Under the pieces are notes generated by a model. That model was not told the DNA's origin, did not search any database, and saw only the letters and a program-made list of their open reading frames with translations. Positions 18,170-25,734 of a stretch of 31,769 nucleotides of DNA are shown here, piece by piece; position 1 is the stretch's first letter; the number at the start of each line of letters is the position of its first letter. Source of the stretch: Anaplasma platys (lineage in GTDB: Bacteria; Pseudomonadota; Alphaproteobacteria; Rickettsiales; Anaplasmataceae); the NCBI RefSeq assembly GCF_012790675.1, contig NZ_CP046391.1, positions 297,709-329,477 on the forward strand. Direction: 5' to 3'. The position numbers were made by a program, and so were the translations under genes.

Positions 18170-19528
18170 CTACCGCTTGCCCCAAGACTTCCGCGATAGG
18201 GACTTTTTCTCAATTGTTGCGGTAAATATTTCTTTTTTATATTTCCCGAATATCATCAAAATTCCCACGGAATTTATTATTATGGAGATGGATATTGAAA
18301 TGTCTGCAATATCCCAAAAAAGCTCTGCAGTTCCCAAAGCTCCCAGCGGAATCATCAGAATGAAAAATGCTGTCCACAACTTTTCGAGCCACTTATTGTT
18401 GTTAGAAACATACGATAGCACCTCTTTCGAGCAGATGAACCAAGTCAGTACTGTGGTGAACGAAAAGCAGAATACTACGAGTATTAGCAGATATTCAGTG
18501 TAATCAGTGCCTATCGCGCGCATGAACGCATTAAAACACATGTTTGTGCTTATAAGACTTAGATCAGTCCAGGCACCAGTAGTTAGTAGCACCAATGTAG
18601 TCAGAAAGGTAACTATAGCAACAATGAATGGCGAAATTAGCGATATTAGACTTTGTTGAGTTGCAAAATCATTTCCAATGCGCTTATCGCCTTTTACCAT
18701 TGCGTGTACTGTACCCTCTAGTCCCAAACCTATATCTGTGGCAAATACTCCACGCAGCGCCCCTACCTGCACTATGGCAAAAGTTTCTGCCATGAATGCC
18801 ATAAATGCACCGTCTTTAAAACTTCCAACGGAAAATACATTTTCGCATATCAACTTTAACGACGGAACTATACCATCGCTGAACCTGCTTAATGCGGTTA
18901 TAACAAGCGTCAGGTATATTATCGACATACCGGGCACCACTTTCGATATTACGTTGCTCAGGCGTTCTGCATTCAGCGTTGTTACATACAGCAAAGCCAA
19001 TGCCATCCCTATGGCCGCAAACAACGGAGGCTTCTCGACCAATAGCATTGATATAGACAGTGAATTCACTTGCACCAAGTTTCCAACTGTCAAAGCGCAA
19101 ACTAAGGTCACTGCTGTTACTAGCAACGCAACCCAGTGTTTTTTCGTCCATTGTTGTAAATATACTACAGGGCCTCCATAAACCCTGCCATCCACCTGCT
19201 CACTGGTAGACATGCTTATATAGCAAGTTGTGTACTTTATTATGGAAGTCACTACAATAATTAGTGTCATCCACACTATGAACCCTGGCCCTCCCGTTCT
19301 GAGAGCCACAGCGGTGCCTGACAGATTCCCGACACCTAGGTTTCCGCCGACTATGGCGCAAACCGCAGCAACGGACGTGAATCCACCCGTACTATCCTTA
19401 AACAGGAAGCTAAATGCTTGTGGCAACTTTCTTATCTGCAACCAACCAGACGCAATAGAGAGCCTAAACCCCGTGAACAGCAACAACGCTATCGCTGGGA
19501 AGGACAGAAACAATTTTATGAAGCTCAT
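18170..19528 (-). CDS. Alanine/glycine:cation symporter (AGCS) family transporter
   Basis: Members of this family take up alanine or glycine with Na+ (or H+) across the inner membrane. The 452-residue protein has about ten hydrophobic segments and the family core GGNLGVGNLSGTAVALRTGG at residues 61-79 followed by PGFIVWM, matching the AGCS pattern GxGNIAGVATAIxxGGPGAxFWM in outline. Later it has GVFATDIGLGLEGTVHAM, where the family has SNEAGxGSAPxAHA; this is divergent, so substrate is uncertain. ATG 19528 has GGTAGGT just upstream; the frame is open to TTG 19552. It lies 25 bases after rnpA on the same strand and is probably read from the rpmH promoter. Confidence 0.8.
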   Translation of the reverse strand: MSFIKLFLSFPAIALLLFTGFRLSIASGWLQIRKLPQAFSFLFKDSTGGFTSVAAVCAIVGGNLGVGNLSGTAVALRTGGPGFIVWMTLIIVVTSIIKYTTCYISMSTSEQVDGRVYGGPVVYLQQWTKKHWVALLVTAVTLVCALTVGNLVQVNSLSISMLLVEKPPLFAAIGMALALLYVTTLNAERLSNVISKVVPGMSIIYLTLVITALSRFSDGIVPSLKLICENVFSVGSFKDGAFMAFMAETFAIVQVGALRGVFATDIGLGLEGTVHAMVKGDKRIGNDFATQQSLISLISPFIVAIVTFLTTLVLLTTGAWTDLSLISTNMCFNAFMRAIGTDYTEYLLILVVFCFSFTTVLTWFICSKEVLSYVSNNNKWLEKLWTAFFILMIPLGALGTAELFWDIADISISISIIINSVGILMIFGKYKKEIFTATIEKKSLSRKSWGKR

Positions 19529-19553
19529 ACCTACCAGTGATAAACCCAGCAAA

Positions 19554-19916
19554 CTACAAGTGGAGCCCCAACTTTTTGAGGCAGGAAGTTAAACAGGTCT
19601 GCAGTTCACTTAATTGTGTTGTTGCCAACCTACTACTGCTTACGAGCACGTAGCAATAACTCCTTTTCGCGTTTTTCGCTATCACATCCTCTGCAGCCAC
19701 GCGTAACCTGCGCTTTATCTTGTTTCGCGTCACGGCATTCCCGGATTTCTTACTCACAGTAAACCCAACACGCACTGCACCACCCGTGGGCAAACCCATA
19801 GCATCACCAGCAGCAGCTTGCAGCAACAAGCCCCTGCTACCGACAGCAACTCCTGACAACCTTATGTACGAGAACTCTTTTCTCTTCTTGAGGGTAACCA
19901 AGCCCCTCAGGCGCAT
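19554..19916 (-). CDS. rnpA: Ribonuclease P protein component
   Basis: RnpA is the protein cofactor of RNase P, which trims the 5' leader of tRNA precursors. The 120-residue product is basic and has [11 protein letters not shown] near the N-terminus, [25 protein letters not shown] at residues 48-72 (the RNR signature RNKIKRRLR being the RNA-binding helix) and a usual C-terminal helix. ATG 19916 lies inside the last codons of rpmH (10-base overlap). The usual dnaA, yidD and yidC neighbours are absent. Confidence 0.93.
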   Translation of the reverse strand: MRLRGLVTLKKRKEFSYIRLSGVAVGSRGLLLQAAAGDAMGLPTGGAVRVGFTVSKKSGNAVTRNKIKRRLRVAAEDVIAKNAKRSYCYVLVSSSRLATTQLSELQTCLTSCLKKLGLHL

Positions 19917-20041
19917 AAAACGCCCCGACCTCTTGCACGCCGTCTATTAAGGATCTTTCTGCCCCACTTTGTGGACATCCTGGCACGAAATCCATGCCTG
20001 CGCTTCCTGACTAGCCTGCTCGGTTGAAAAGTTCTTTTCAT
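19907..20041 (-). CDS. rpmH: 50S ribosomal protein L34
   Basis: I translated this small gene by hand from the minus strand: ATG at 20041-20039, then [20 protein letters not shown], continuing [19 protein letters not shown] and ending VLCA, TGA at 19909-19907. This 44-residue protein is a clear L34, a very basic component of the large subunit. The last 10 bases overlap the rnpA start, so translation of rnpA is probably coupled to it. Its presence directly before rnpA is the near-universal order. Confidence 0.95.
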   Translation of the reverse strand: MKRTFQPSRLVRKRRHGFRARMSTKWGRKILNRRRARGRGVLCA

Positions 20042-20077
20042 GCCACCTAACCAACTTACCAGCGTAAATAACGCTCC

Positions 20078-20106
20078 AGGCTACAGTTTGTACCCAGCAT
20101 TGTCAA
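20078..20106 (-). promoter_or_regulatory. Probable promoter for rpmH-rnpA
   Basis: On the minus strand a perfect TTGACA (20106-20101) is followed after 17 bases by TAGCCT (20083-20078), which keeps the three most conserved -10 positions (TAxxxT). Transcription would start near 20070, giving a leader of about 30 bases before rpmH. A perfect -35 box at this distance from a highly expressed ribosomal gene makes it a good candidate; the -10 is weak. Confidence 0.5.
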
Positions 20107-20699
20107 GCACTATTAGCCTCAATGAAATGGGGTTTAATCGGCCTCTGTTTCGAGAAATTGTGCTGCACTGCGGTTAAATAACATTTTTGCTGGCGATAAG
20201 TTATGGTGTGATAAAAACAACAATTACCAACCCAATCCGCGGTAAAATAAGAGCGCTATGTGTATTATGGTTACAACGGTCACACACCTTTGTGCTGTCC
20301 ATGTTTTATGGCTGCGTGCAATAAAAAGTTTCCTATACAAGGGCGATGTTATAGAGAAGGTTTGGAGGATATTGCCAGTTGTTGCGGGGTATTTGAGCAC
20401 GATGCACCCTGGCAGGTGTGTTTAATGCATCTTGGCATATAGTAGCAGCATCTACCTATTTTGGGCCATGATTGTTACCTTGGAAGCATTTTTGAGTTTT
20501 GCTTACTATCCAACAAGCTTCGGTGAAACCATGGTATAAAGTCTTGGAGAAAGCCGCTGTTTTTTTGTTTTCCTTAGCCCCATAGAGCTGCGATTGGGAG
20601 AGAGAAATATATAATTTACCCAATTGGTCAGGGGGCCTGAATATTTTTCAGGAAGCGTGTCGATATTGCATCAAAGTTTTTTGCTGCAGTATCAGGTAT

Positions 20700-20712
20700 T
20701 TCCTGCCAGGAA
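20700..20712. repeat. 13-base inverted repeat in the rpmH/ubiA gap
   Basis: TTCCTG-C-CAGGAA is a perfect 6+1+6 inverted repeat. A second, weaker inverted repeat, CCTGA and TCAGG with a 7-base spacer, lies 48 bases upstream at 20636-20652. The short centre suits a dimeric DNA-binding protein better than an RNA hairpin. No regulator or target can be named. Confidence 0.35.
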
Positions 20713-21196
20713 GGCCAGTTCTCATGTTTTAATTTTCTGTTGTAGTGCAGAATTTATGTAATGCTGGCTTATATACACATTACACAAAGTTGTTTATATG
20801 TTCAGATAGTCTTTGACCGGGAAGACTGCCGCTGCAGTCTGAAAGCATATGGTGGTTCATTCCTGCATTGTGCTGGCCGCTCAAGTTTTTGTTTTTTCAT
20901 TGGCTGCCATTTCGGATGCGGAGTTCATCTAGCGTCTACTCGCATACAAAGTGCTTCAAGCCAGGGCATATATCTCAATTTTTGGTGACTTCTACAGCAA
21001 TCTATTAGCTAACACATCCATAAAGCATGCCTTGTGCGTTTATTTAACAAAGATTTTTGGCGATATAGCAGAGTAAATTTGTTGAGCAGGATGGATTTTG
21101 TGGTAAAAAAGCTATGCGCTGTATCAGTGGTGGTGTAGTTGGCAGCAGTGCAACCCTGATGGGGTTATTTGGGGGTCGCTGAGATGAGGATTTACT

Positions 21197-22075
21197 ATGT
21201 TGAGTAGGGTGAAAGCCACTTTTGTTAGGTTGGGGCCGTATGTTGATTTGTTAAGGTTGAAGAGCTCTGAGATTTCCCTCTTGGCAACCTTCCCCTCTTG
21301 CGCCAGCGTTGCTCTCGTCTCTGAAAGTGTGTTTAAAACGATAGGGCTGTGCTTGATCGTAGCGGTAGCTGCTGCGGTAGTGAGGTCGGCTGGATGTATA
21401 GTTAACGACATATTTGATATAAACATAGATGGACGCGTTGCTAGAACCAAGAACAGGCCGTTGGTTGCTGGTAGGTTGACAGTTAAGCGCGCTCTTTGGG
21501 CGCTTGTCCCCTTGGTGAGTGTTGCGTGCTTAATACTGCTGTTTACCAATGCGTTGTCTTTTTACCTAAGTGTGTTCTGCGCAGTGGGTGTCGTTCTGTA
21601 CCCTCTGATGAAGAGGTTTTTTTCTTATCCGCAGTTTTTTCTGGGAATTGTCTGGAACTTTGGCGTACTTATAGGATCAGCTATGGCTGCTAACAGAATA
21701 ACTCTGGGGGCGGTGCTGATATACATTGGATGTGTGTTCTGGACTACCGCCTTTGACACTATATATGCGCAGCAAGATAGGAAGGACGACGAGGCTTTGG
21801 GGCTAAAGAGTACGGCGATCAAGTTCGGCGCTAACGCGGGTCTCTACGTGAAACGGCTATACGTGCTCACTACCACTATGTGGGCTTCTGCGGGGTTTGT
21901 CTCCCAGCTAGGATGGCCTTACTATGTGTTTATGTCGTTGTGTGCGGGAATATTTTACTACCAGTACAAGAAGACAGATTTTGACAATCCTAGCAGATGT
22001 ATGTATATGTTCAAGACCAACATATACGCCGGGGTGCTGCTGTTCGTAGGCGTATGTTTCGGTAGGGGATTTTAG
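21197..22075 (+). CDS. ubiA: 4-hydroxybenzoate polyprenyltransferase (UbiA family)
   Basis: UbiA attaches the isoprenoid tail to 4-hydroxybenzoate in ubiquinone synthesis at the inner membrane. The 292-residue protein has about eight hydrophobic segments and both aspartate-rich motifs: NDIFDINID starting at residue 70 (NDxxDxxxD) and DTIYAQQDRKDD at residues 187-198 (DxxYxxxDxxDD). The length fits UbiA (about 290). The start ATG 21197 has GAGATGAGGA upstream. Other UbiA-superfamily roles, such as heme O synthase, are less likely because the second motif and the YAxQDxxDD context are UbiA-type. The flavin-reductase-like gene follows after 31 bases. Confidence 0.9.
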   Translation: MLSRVKATFVRLGPYVDLLRLKSSEISLLATFPSCASVALVSESVFKTIGLCLIVAVAAAVVRSAGCIVNDIFDINIDGRVARTKNRPLVAGRLTVKRALWALVPLVSVACLILLFTNALSFYLSVFCAVGVVLYPLMKRFFSYPQFFLGIVWNFGVLIGSAMAANRITLGAVLIYIGCVFWTTAFDTIYAQQDRKDDEALGLKSTAIKFGANAGLYVKRLYVLTTTMWASAGFVSQLGWPYYVFMSLCAGIFYYQYKKTDFDNPSRCMYMFKTNIYAGVLLFVGVCFGRGF

Positions 22076-22106
22076 TTTTTCATGGGCCTCTTGTGCTTCT
22101 CTCAAA

Positions 22107-22598
22107 ATGCAGTTAGAAAGTGTACCCCCGGGGCGTTTTAGGTCCTGTGTGGGGAGGTTTGTCACTGGGGTAACTGTGGTCACGACTACGGATACATCGG
22201 GTGGCAGATGTGGCATTACTGTGAGCTCCTTTAACTCTGTATCATTGGATCCTCCTTTGGTACTGTTTTCCGTGCAGAGGACGGCTTCTAGGTTTCAAAC
22301 GTTTACCAGCTGTTCTGGGTTTGTAGTTAACATTCTCGGAGACAAACAAAAGGACGTCTCGCAGGATTTTGCTGACCGAAGCGCGGAGCACTGGGAGAAA
22401 CACAGTTTCACCGTGCATTCAGGAATACCAGTAGTTTGTGGAGCGCTGGCTTACTTTCGCTGCGCGTTGTACAACGTCTATGATGGGGGAGATCATAAGA
22501 TCGTAGTGGGTCGCGTGCTTGATTGTGATATCCTTGAGGATACCAGCCCGTTGCTGTATTACCGCGGTAAATATTGGGTCATAGGGAAGGAATTATAA
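22107..22598 (+). CDS. Flavin reductase-like, FMN-binding domain protein
   Basis: The 163-residue protein is a single flavin-reductase-like domain of the HpaC/ActVB type. It shows FRSCVGRFVTGVTVVTT at the N-terminus, CGITVSSFNSVSLDPPLVLFSV (the flavin-binding segment), GFVVNIL, and the C-terminal DHKIVVGRVLDC motif with the conserved DHxI(V/F)xGxV pattern. Such proteins reduce FMN or FAD with NAD(P)H and pass it to a partner monooxygenase. No partner gene is adjacent. It probably forms a two-gene operon with ubiA, but a direct part in quinone synthesis is only a guess. Confidence 0.85.
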   Translation: MQLESVPPGRFRSCVGRFVTGVTVVTTTDTSGGRCGITVSSFNSVSLDPPLVLFSVQRTASRFQTFTSCSGFVVNILGDKQKDVSQDFADRSAEHWEKHSFTVHSGIPVVCGALAYFRCALYNVYDGGDHKIVVGRVLDCDILEDTSPLLYYRGKYWVIGKEL

Positions 22599-22612
22599 CG
22601 GTTTTCCTTTTT
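22587..22612 (+). terminator. Possible intrinsic terminator after the flavin reductase gene
   Basis: AAGGAA at 22587-22592 can pair with TTCCTT at 22604-22609, followed by three more T. The stem is only six pairs, AT-rich in part, and overlaps the stop codon of the gene. It is a weak candidate for the end of the ubiA operon. Confidence 0.25.
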
Positions 22613-23286
22613 GAGAGAGTTTCGTTGTTTTCCATCCAAGTCCGTAGGGTTGTTTTTAAAGTGATGGTGCCGAACGATTCCGGATAATCTAATTGAAATT
22701 TCTATTCTGAAAATAGTGGACAGAGGGTAATTTGTGACACAATATTTAGTTACATGGTGTGGGTGAGCGCTTTTCGTTCTGTATACTGTTGGTAGAGCTT
22801 TAGCTACTGTTTTTCTATGTCGTGCGGGGCGGTGTTGTGCCTTTCGCGGTAGCGTGTGGCTGAGTGTTTTGAGATTTCAGTAGTGTGGCGGTTTTGTGGC
22901 AGTGCTACTAGGGTTTCAAGGAGGTCAGTGCATAGGATTGCATGGTTGTGAGTGTTAGGTCGTATGCTTGAAAAGAGTACAGATCGTTTATAGTAGGAGT
23001 CATAGCCACTAAATAACTTAATTTTGTAGTTGCGAGAGGGGGACAGCAACGTATTTGTTGGGATGAGCCGTGGGCTTCGTCACTGTGGATTTTGGTCAAT
23101 GTTTCCTCGTGGTATCGTAATATGGAGTTTTAAGTTGAACGAGTTCGTGTGTGTTACTTATCATGAGTCGGGTGGCGACCGTTATGGGAGCTTGTTGCTT
23201 GATCGTTGCCTGCCGAGAAGGTCTAGCAGATGCTTTGCAGGTGCCATTGTTGCGTGTGTGTTGTCTTGGGGAATGGTATAGCTGGT
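22599..23286. other. 0.69-kb intergenic region upstream of pstB
   Basis: No recognisable gene lies here. The open stretch 23030-23281 on + and a minus-strand one at 22804-23049 look like chance. Visible elements are an inverted repeat TTGTG-A-CACAA at 22732-22742 and a TATACT hexamer at 22782-22787 that could be a -10 box but lacks a good -35. The region is G- and T-rich on the + strand. It is a plausible place for pstB regulation, a long leader, a small RNA or a decayed gene; I cannot tell which. Confidence 0.5.
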
Positions 23287-24045
23287 ATGCTTGATGTTCA
23301 CGCTGTGGTGAGGAATCTCAATTTGTGGTACGAAGGTAAGCAGGTTCTGTTCGATATAAATCTTGATGTGCGCAAGCGCGAGGTAACCACGCTGATTGGC
23401 CCATCGGGTTGTGGCAAGTCAACATTTTTGCGATGTTTTAATCGCATGAACGATTTCGTTCCGAATTGTAAAGTAGAGGGCAAGATTGACATTGGTGGAA
23501 TGGATGTTTTGTCTGAAGAAACCAATGTGGTGCTGCTGAGGGCAAAGGTGGGGATGGTGTTTCAAAAGCCAAACCCATTTCCGAAGTCCATATACGACAA
23601 TATTGCCTATGGTCCAAAATTGCATGGCATGGCCAGGGGAAAGAAAAAGCTAGATGCCATCGTCGAGGAGAGCTTAAGGAGCGTTGGCCTATGGGAAGAG
23701 CTACGTGGTCGGCTGCGAGACAATGCATGTCAGCTGTCTGGAGGGCAACAGCAGAGATTGTGCATTGCGCGCGCCATAGCTGTGAGACCAACTATGTTGC
23801 TCATGGATGAGCCATGTTCAGCCCTTGATCCATTGGCTACCGGCGTTGTTGAAAACCTCATTAGGGACTTGAAGAAAAACTTCACTATTATGGTCGTTAC
23901 TCACTCCATAAAGCAGGTACAAAAAATATCCGACAAGGTGGTGTTTTTTTCAGGTGGGAGAATAATTGAAAAAGGCTCGACAAAGGAGATCTTTCAGAAT
24001 CCGAAGTCGGCCGACATCAAAGCATACCTTGAAGAACACCCTTAG
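23287..24045 (+). CDS. pstB: Phosphate ABC transporter ATP-binding protein
   Basis: PstB is the ATPase of the high-affinity phosphate importer PstSCAB on the inner face of the membrane. The 252-residue length is standard. Walker A GPSGCGKST lies at residues 38-46, followed by FLRCFNRMND (a PstB hallmark), the Q-loop FQKPNPFPKSIYDNI, the signature LSGGQQQRL from residue 150, and Walker B LLMDEP with Asp174 and Glu175. ATG 23287 gives the usual N-terminus; the frame is open upstream to 23230. pstS, pstC and pstA are not in the window, so the gene stands alone. Confidence 0.93.
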   Translation: MLDVHAVVRNLNLWYEGKQVLFDINLDVRKREVTTLIGPSGCGKSTFLRCFNRMNDFVPNCKVEGKIDIGGMDVLSEETNVVLLRAKVGMVFQKPNPFPKSIYDNIAYGPKLHGMARGKKKLDAIVEESLRSVGLWEELRGRLRDNACQLSGGQQQRLCIARAIAVRPTMLLMDEPCSALDPLATGVVENLIRDLKKNFTIMVVTHSIKQVQKISDKVVFFSGGRIIEKGSTKEIFQNPKSADIKAYLEEHP

Positions 24046-24059
24046 CTGCGGTGTAAAAG

Positions 24060-24081
24060 GTGTACAGTAAGGGCTGTACGC
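24060..24081. terminator. Hairpin between convergent pstB and tgt
   Basis: GTACAG (24062-24067) and CTGTAC (24074-24079) form a perfect 6-pair stem around a TAAGGG loop, extended by T-G and G-C to eight pairs (24060-24081). A second stem, AAGCCAC (24087-24093) with GTGGGCTT (24109-24116) and one bulged base, follows. Neither has a long T run, but their place between convergent genes suits termination on both strands. Confidence 0.35.
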
Positions 24082-24118
24082 GTAACAAGCCACTGTGTAT
24101 GTCGGTTTGTGGGCTTCT

Positions 24119-25300
24119 TCAGTTCAGGTTCCAGATAGCAAGTTCCCTTTCCAGGGTGCGGTTTGCTATGGCCCTTCTAACCAGCTGCATTAAGTCGTTC
24201 ATAAAACGTATGTTGTGTATAGTGATCAGTGAGTAAGCCAGCAACTCTCGAGCTTTCAGCAGATGGTGTAAATATCCTCTTGAGTGGGTTTTGCAAGTAT
24301 AACAAGGACAGTCACTTTCTATAGGGTCGATGTTGCCCCGACAATGTGCGGAGTTAAGGTTTATGTACTCCTTGCTGGGATTATCCCTATTTGCAGGTTT
24401 TACCAAAGCTGCTCCGTGCCGGGCTATGCGTGTGGGGTAGACACAATCGAAGGTGTCCACTCCAAGCAGGGCTCCGTGAAATATGTCGACAACATTTCCT
24501 ATTCCCAAGAGATGCACTGGACGACCCTTATCAAGCATGCTGTTAGTCATCTGTACAGTATCGTACATTTGTTGCTTACATGAGCCAAGTGACCCGCCTA
24601 TAGCATTACCAAAGAACGCTGCATCATTGGCGAATTCGCAGTTCATTTGTCTAAGCTCTTGGTATATTCCCCCCTGAATGACGCAATAAAGCGCCTGAGA
24701 ACCGTCATCATGTCGTTCAAATTCTTCTCTCGAGCGAGTTGCCCAGCGCATACTCATGAGCGTGGACTCCTTAGTGTAGTCGTAGCTCGTGTGGAAAGGA
24801 GTGCATTCATCGAGCACCACCACCAGGTCGGCTCCCAACATGCGCTGTATTTCCATAGACCTTTCCGGGGTAAGGTGGCGCAGACTGCCGTCGATATAAG
24901 ATCTGAAATATGCTCCATTTTCAGCTATCTTTATCAGAGATGCGCCACGGCGCCGTTGTTTCCCCTTGAGCTCTTCAGAAACTGATCCGTAGCCAAGGCT
25001 GAAAATTTGATACCCACCAGAATCTGTCATCATAGGGCCATTCCAGCCCGTCATTTTATGTAGTCCCCCGAGCGTCCTTACGGTTTTCTCTCCGGGCTGC
25101 AGCATTAAGTGGTAGGTGTTTGAAAGTATAATCTGAGTGTCGCAATCCTTAACTGCACGCATGTCTAGAGACTTCACTGAAGCCTTTGTCGCACAAAAAA
25201 TGAAAGCAGGAGTTGATATAACCCCATGTGGCGTGCGTAAGGAGCCTATCCGGGCATTCCCATGTTCAATCAGCACCTTGAAGTCAAAATTTTTATACAT
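24119..25300 (-). CDS. tgt: tRNA-guanine transglycosylase (queuine tRNA-ribosyltransferase)
   Basis: Tgt exchanges guanine 34 for preQ1 in tRNAs with GUN anticodons, a step of queuosine formation. The 393-residue protein has ARIGSLRTPHGVISTPAF near the start, ILSNTYHLMLQPG, the DSGGYQIFSL motif with the general acid Asp93, the VIQGG and GGSLG segments, the catalytic FDCVYPTRIARHG, and a C-terminal zinc site CxCxxC with a later His (CPCYTC...HH). ATG 25300 is preferred; two in-frame GTG codons at 25309 and 25306 precede it. It is convergent with pstB and divergent from rpmF. No other queuosine gene is in the window. Confidence 0.95.
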   Translation of the reverse strand: MYKNFDFKVLIEHGNARIGSLRTPHGVISTPAFIFCATKASVKSLDMRAVKDCDTQIILSNTYHLMLQPGEKTVRTLGGLHKMTGWNGPMMTDSGGYQIFSLGYGSVSEELKGKQRRRGASLIKIAENGAYFRSYIDGSLRHLTPERSMEIQRMLGADLVVVLDECTPFHTSYDYTKESTLMSMRWATRSREEFERHDDGSQALYCVIQGGIYQELRQMNCEFANDAAFFGNAIGGSLGSCKQQMYDTVQMTNSMLDKGRPVHLLGIGNVVDIFHGALLGVDTFDCVYPTRIARHGAALVKPANRDNPSKEYINLNSAHCRGNIDPIESDCPCYTCKTHSRGYLHHLLKARELLAYSLITIHNIRFMNDLMQLVRRAIANRTLERELAIWNLN

Positions 25301-25552
25301 GCGCACCACTTGTTGTTAAAACATGCCTACATGCAGTCGGAGGTGGGTATTTCACGGCAAGAATTGCCACAACACAATACTAGCCGGGAGCAAGGCTACC
25401 CATGATGCACAGCCTGCACTGCAGTTCTGCCAGCCCTTTAGTACATCATGTTAATAATATTATCAACAAATTAGGCTATGCGTCGCAAAGTGCTGTTGCT
25501 TATATTTACTTTCTGGGTGATAATCAGGGCTTTGGTCAACAAGAGTTGTGCT

Positions 25553-25729
25553 ATGGCTGTACCTAAGAGAAAAAAGTCAAAGTCTCGTCGCAATATGCAC
25601 CGCTCCCACCGGGGTCTTTCGGTGCCTAACGTAGTTATAGATCCCACAACTGGTGAGTATAAGCTTTCGCATCAGGTGTGCTTGGGAGGGTATTACAATG
25701 GAAAGCAAGTAGCTAAATCGAAAGTGTAG
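25553..25729 (+). CDS. rpmF: 50S ribosomal protein L32
   Basis: L32 is a small protein of the large subunit. The 58-residue product starts [18 protein letters not shown] after the Met, the classic L32 N-terminus, and continues with GLSVPNVV and a C-terminal GGYYNGKQV segment. The frame is open upstream to an ATG at 25478, which would add a hydrophobic 25-residue extension; ATG 25553 is chosen because L32 begins MAVPK in almost all bacteria. It precedes plsX by 5 bases, the usual rpmF-plsX-fabH order. The yceD gene that often precedes rpmF is absent. Confidence 0.94.
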   Translation: MAVPKRKKSKSRRNMHRSHRGLSVPNVVIDPTTGEYKLSHQVCLGGYYNGKQVAKSKV

Positions 25730-25734
25730 GGCTT

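Larger units (their letters stand above)
20042..21196. other. 1.15-kb intergenic region without recognised genes
   Basis: This gap separates the divergent rpmH (-) and ubiA (+). It holds the rpmH promoter at its left end. The longest open stretches on the + strand, 20260-20442 (60 codons) and 20761-20988 (75 codons), resemble no family I know and have no clear ribosome-binding sites. The interior contains inverted repeats (CCTGA-7-TCAGG at 20636-20652 and TTCCTG-C-CAGGAA at 20700-20712) and an AT-rich patch near 20607-20617. I see no tRNA, RNase P RNA, tmRNA or SRP RNA signature and no cluster of DnaA boxes. It may be a decayed gene region or hold a small RNA. Confidence 0.5.

Noticed and set aside
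20260..20442. 60-codon open frame rich in cysteine in the rpmH/ubiA gap
   Set aside because: No ribosome-binding site, no recognised motif, and a length common by chance. The cysteine spacing does not match a zinc-finger pattern I can name.
20761..20988. 75-codon open frame in the rpmH/ubiA gap
   Set aside because: No similarity to a known protein and no clear start signal. It is kept only as part of the description of the gap.
20042..21196. Replication origin in the long gap beside rpmH
   Set aside because: rpmH is near the origin in many bacteria, but I see no TTATCCACA boxes and no dnaA or other origin-linked gene, so there is no support.
23030..23281. 83-codon open frame upstream of pstB
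   Set aside because: It begins with a non-ATG codon, has no ribosome-binding site, overlaps minus-strand open frames of similar quality, and its product shows no family features.
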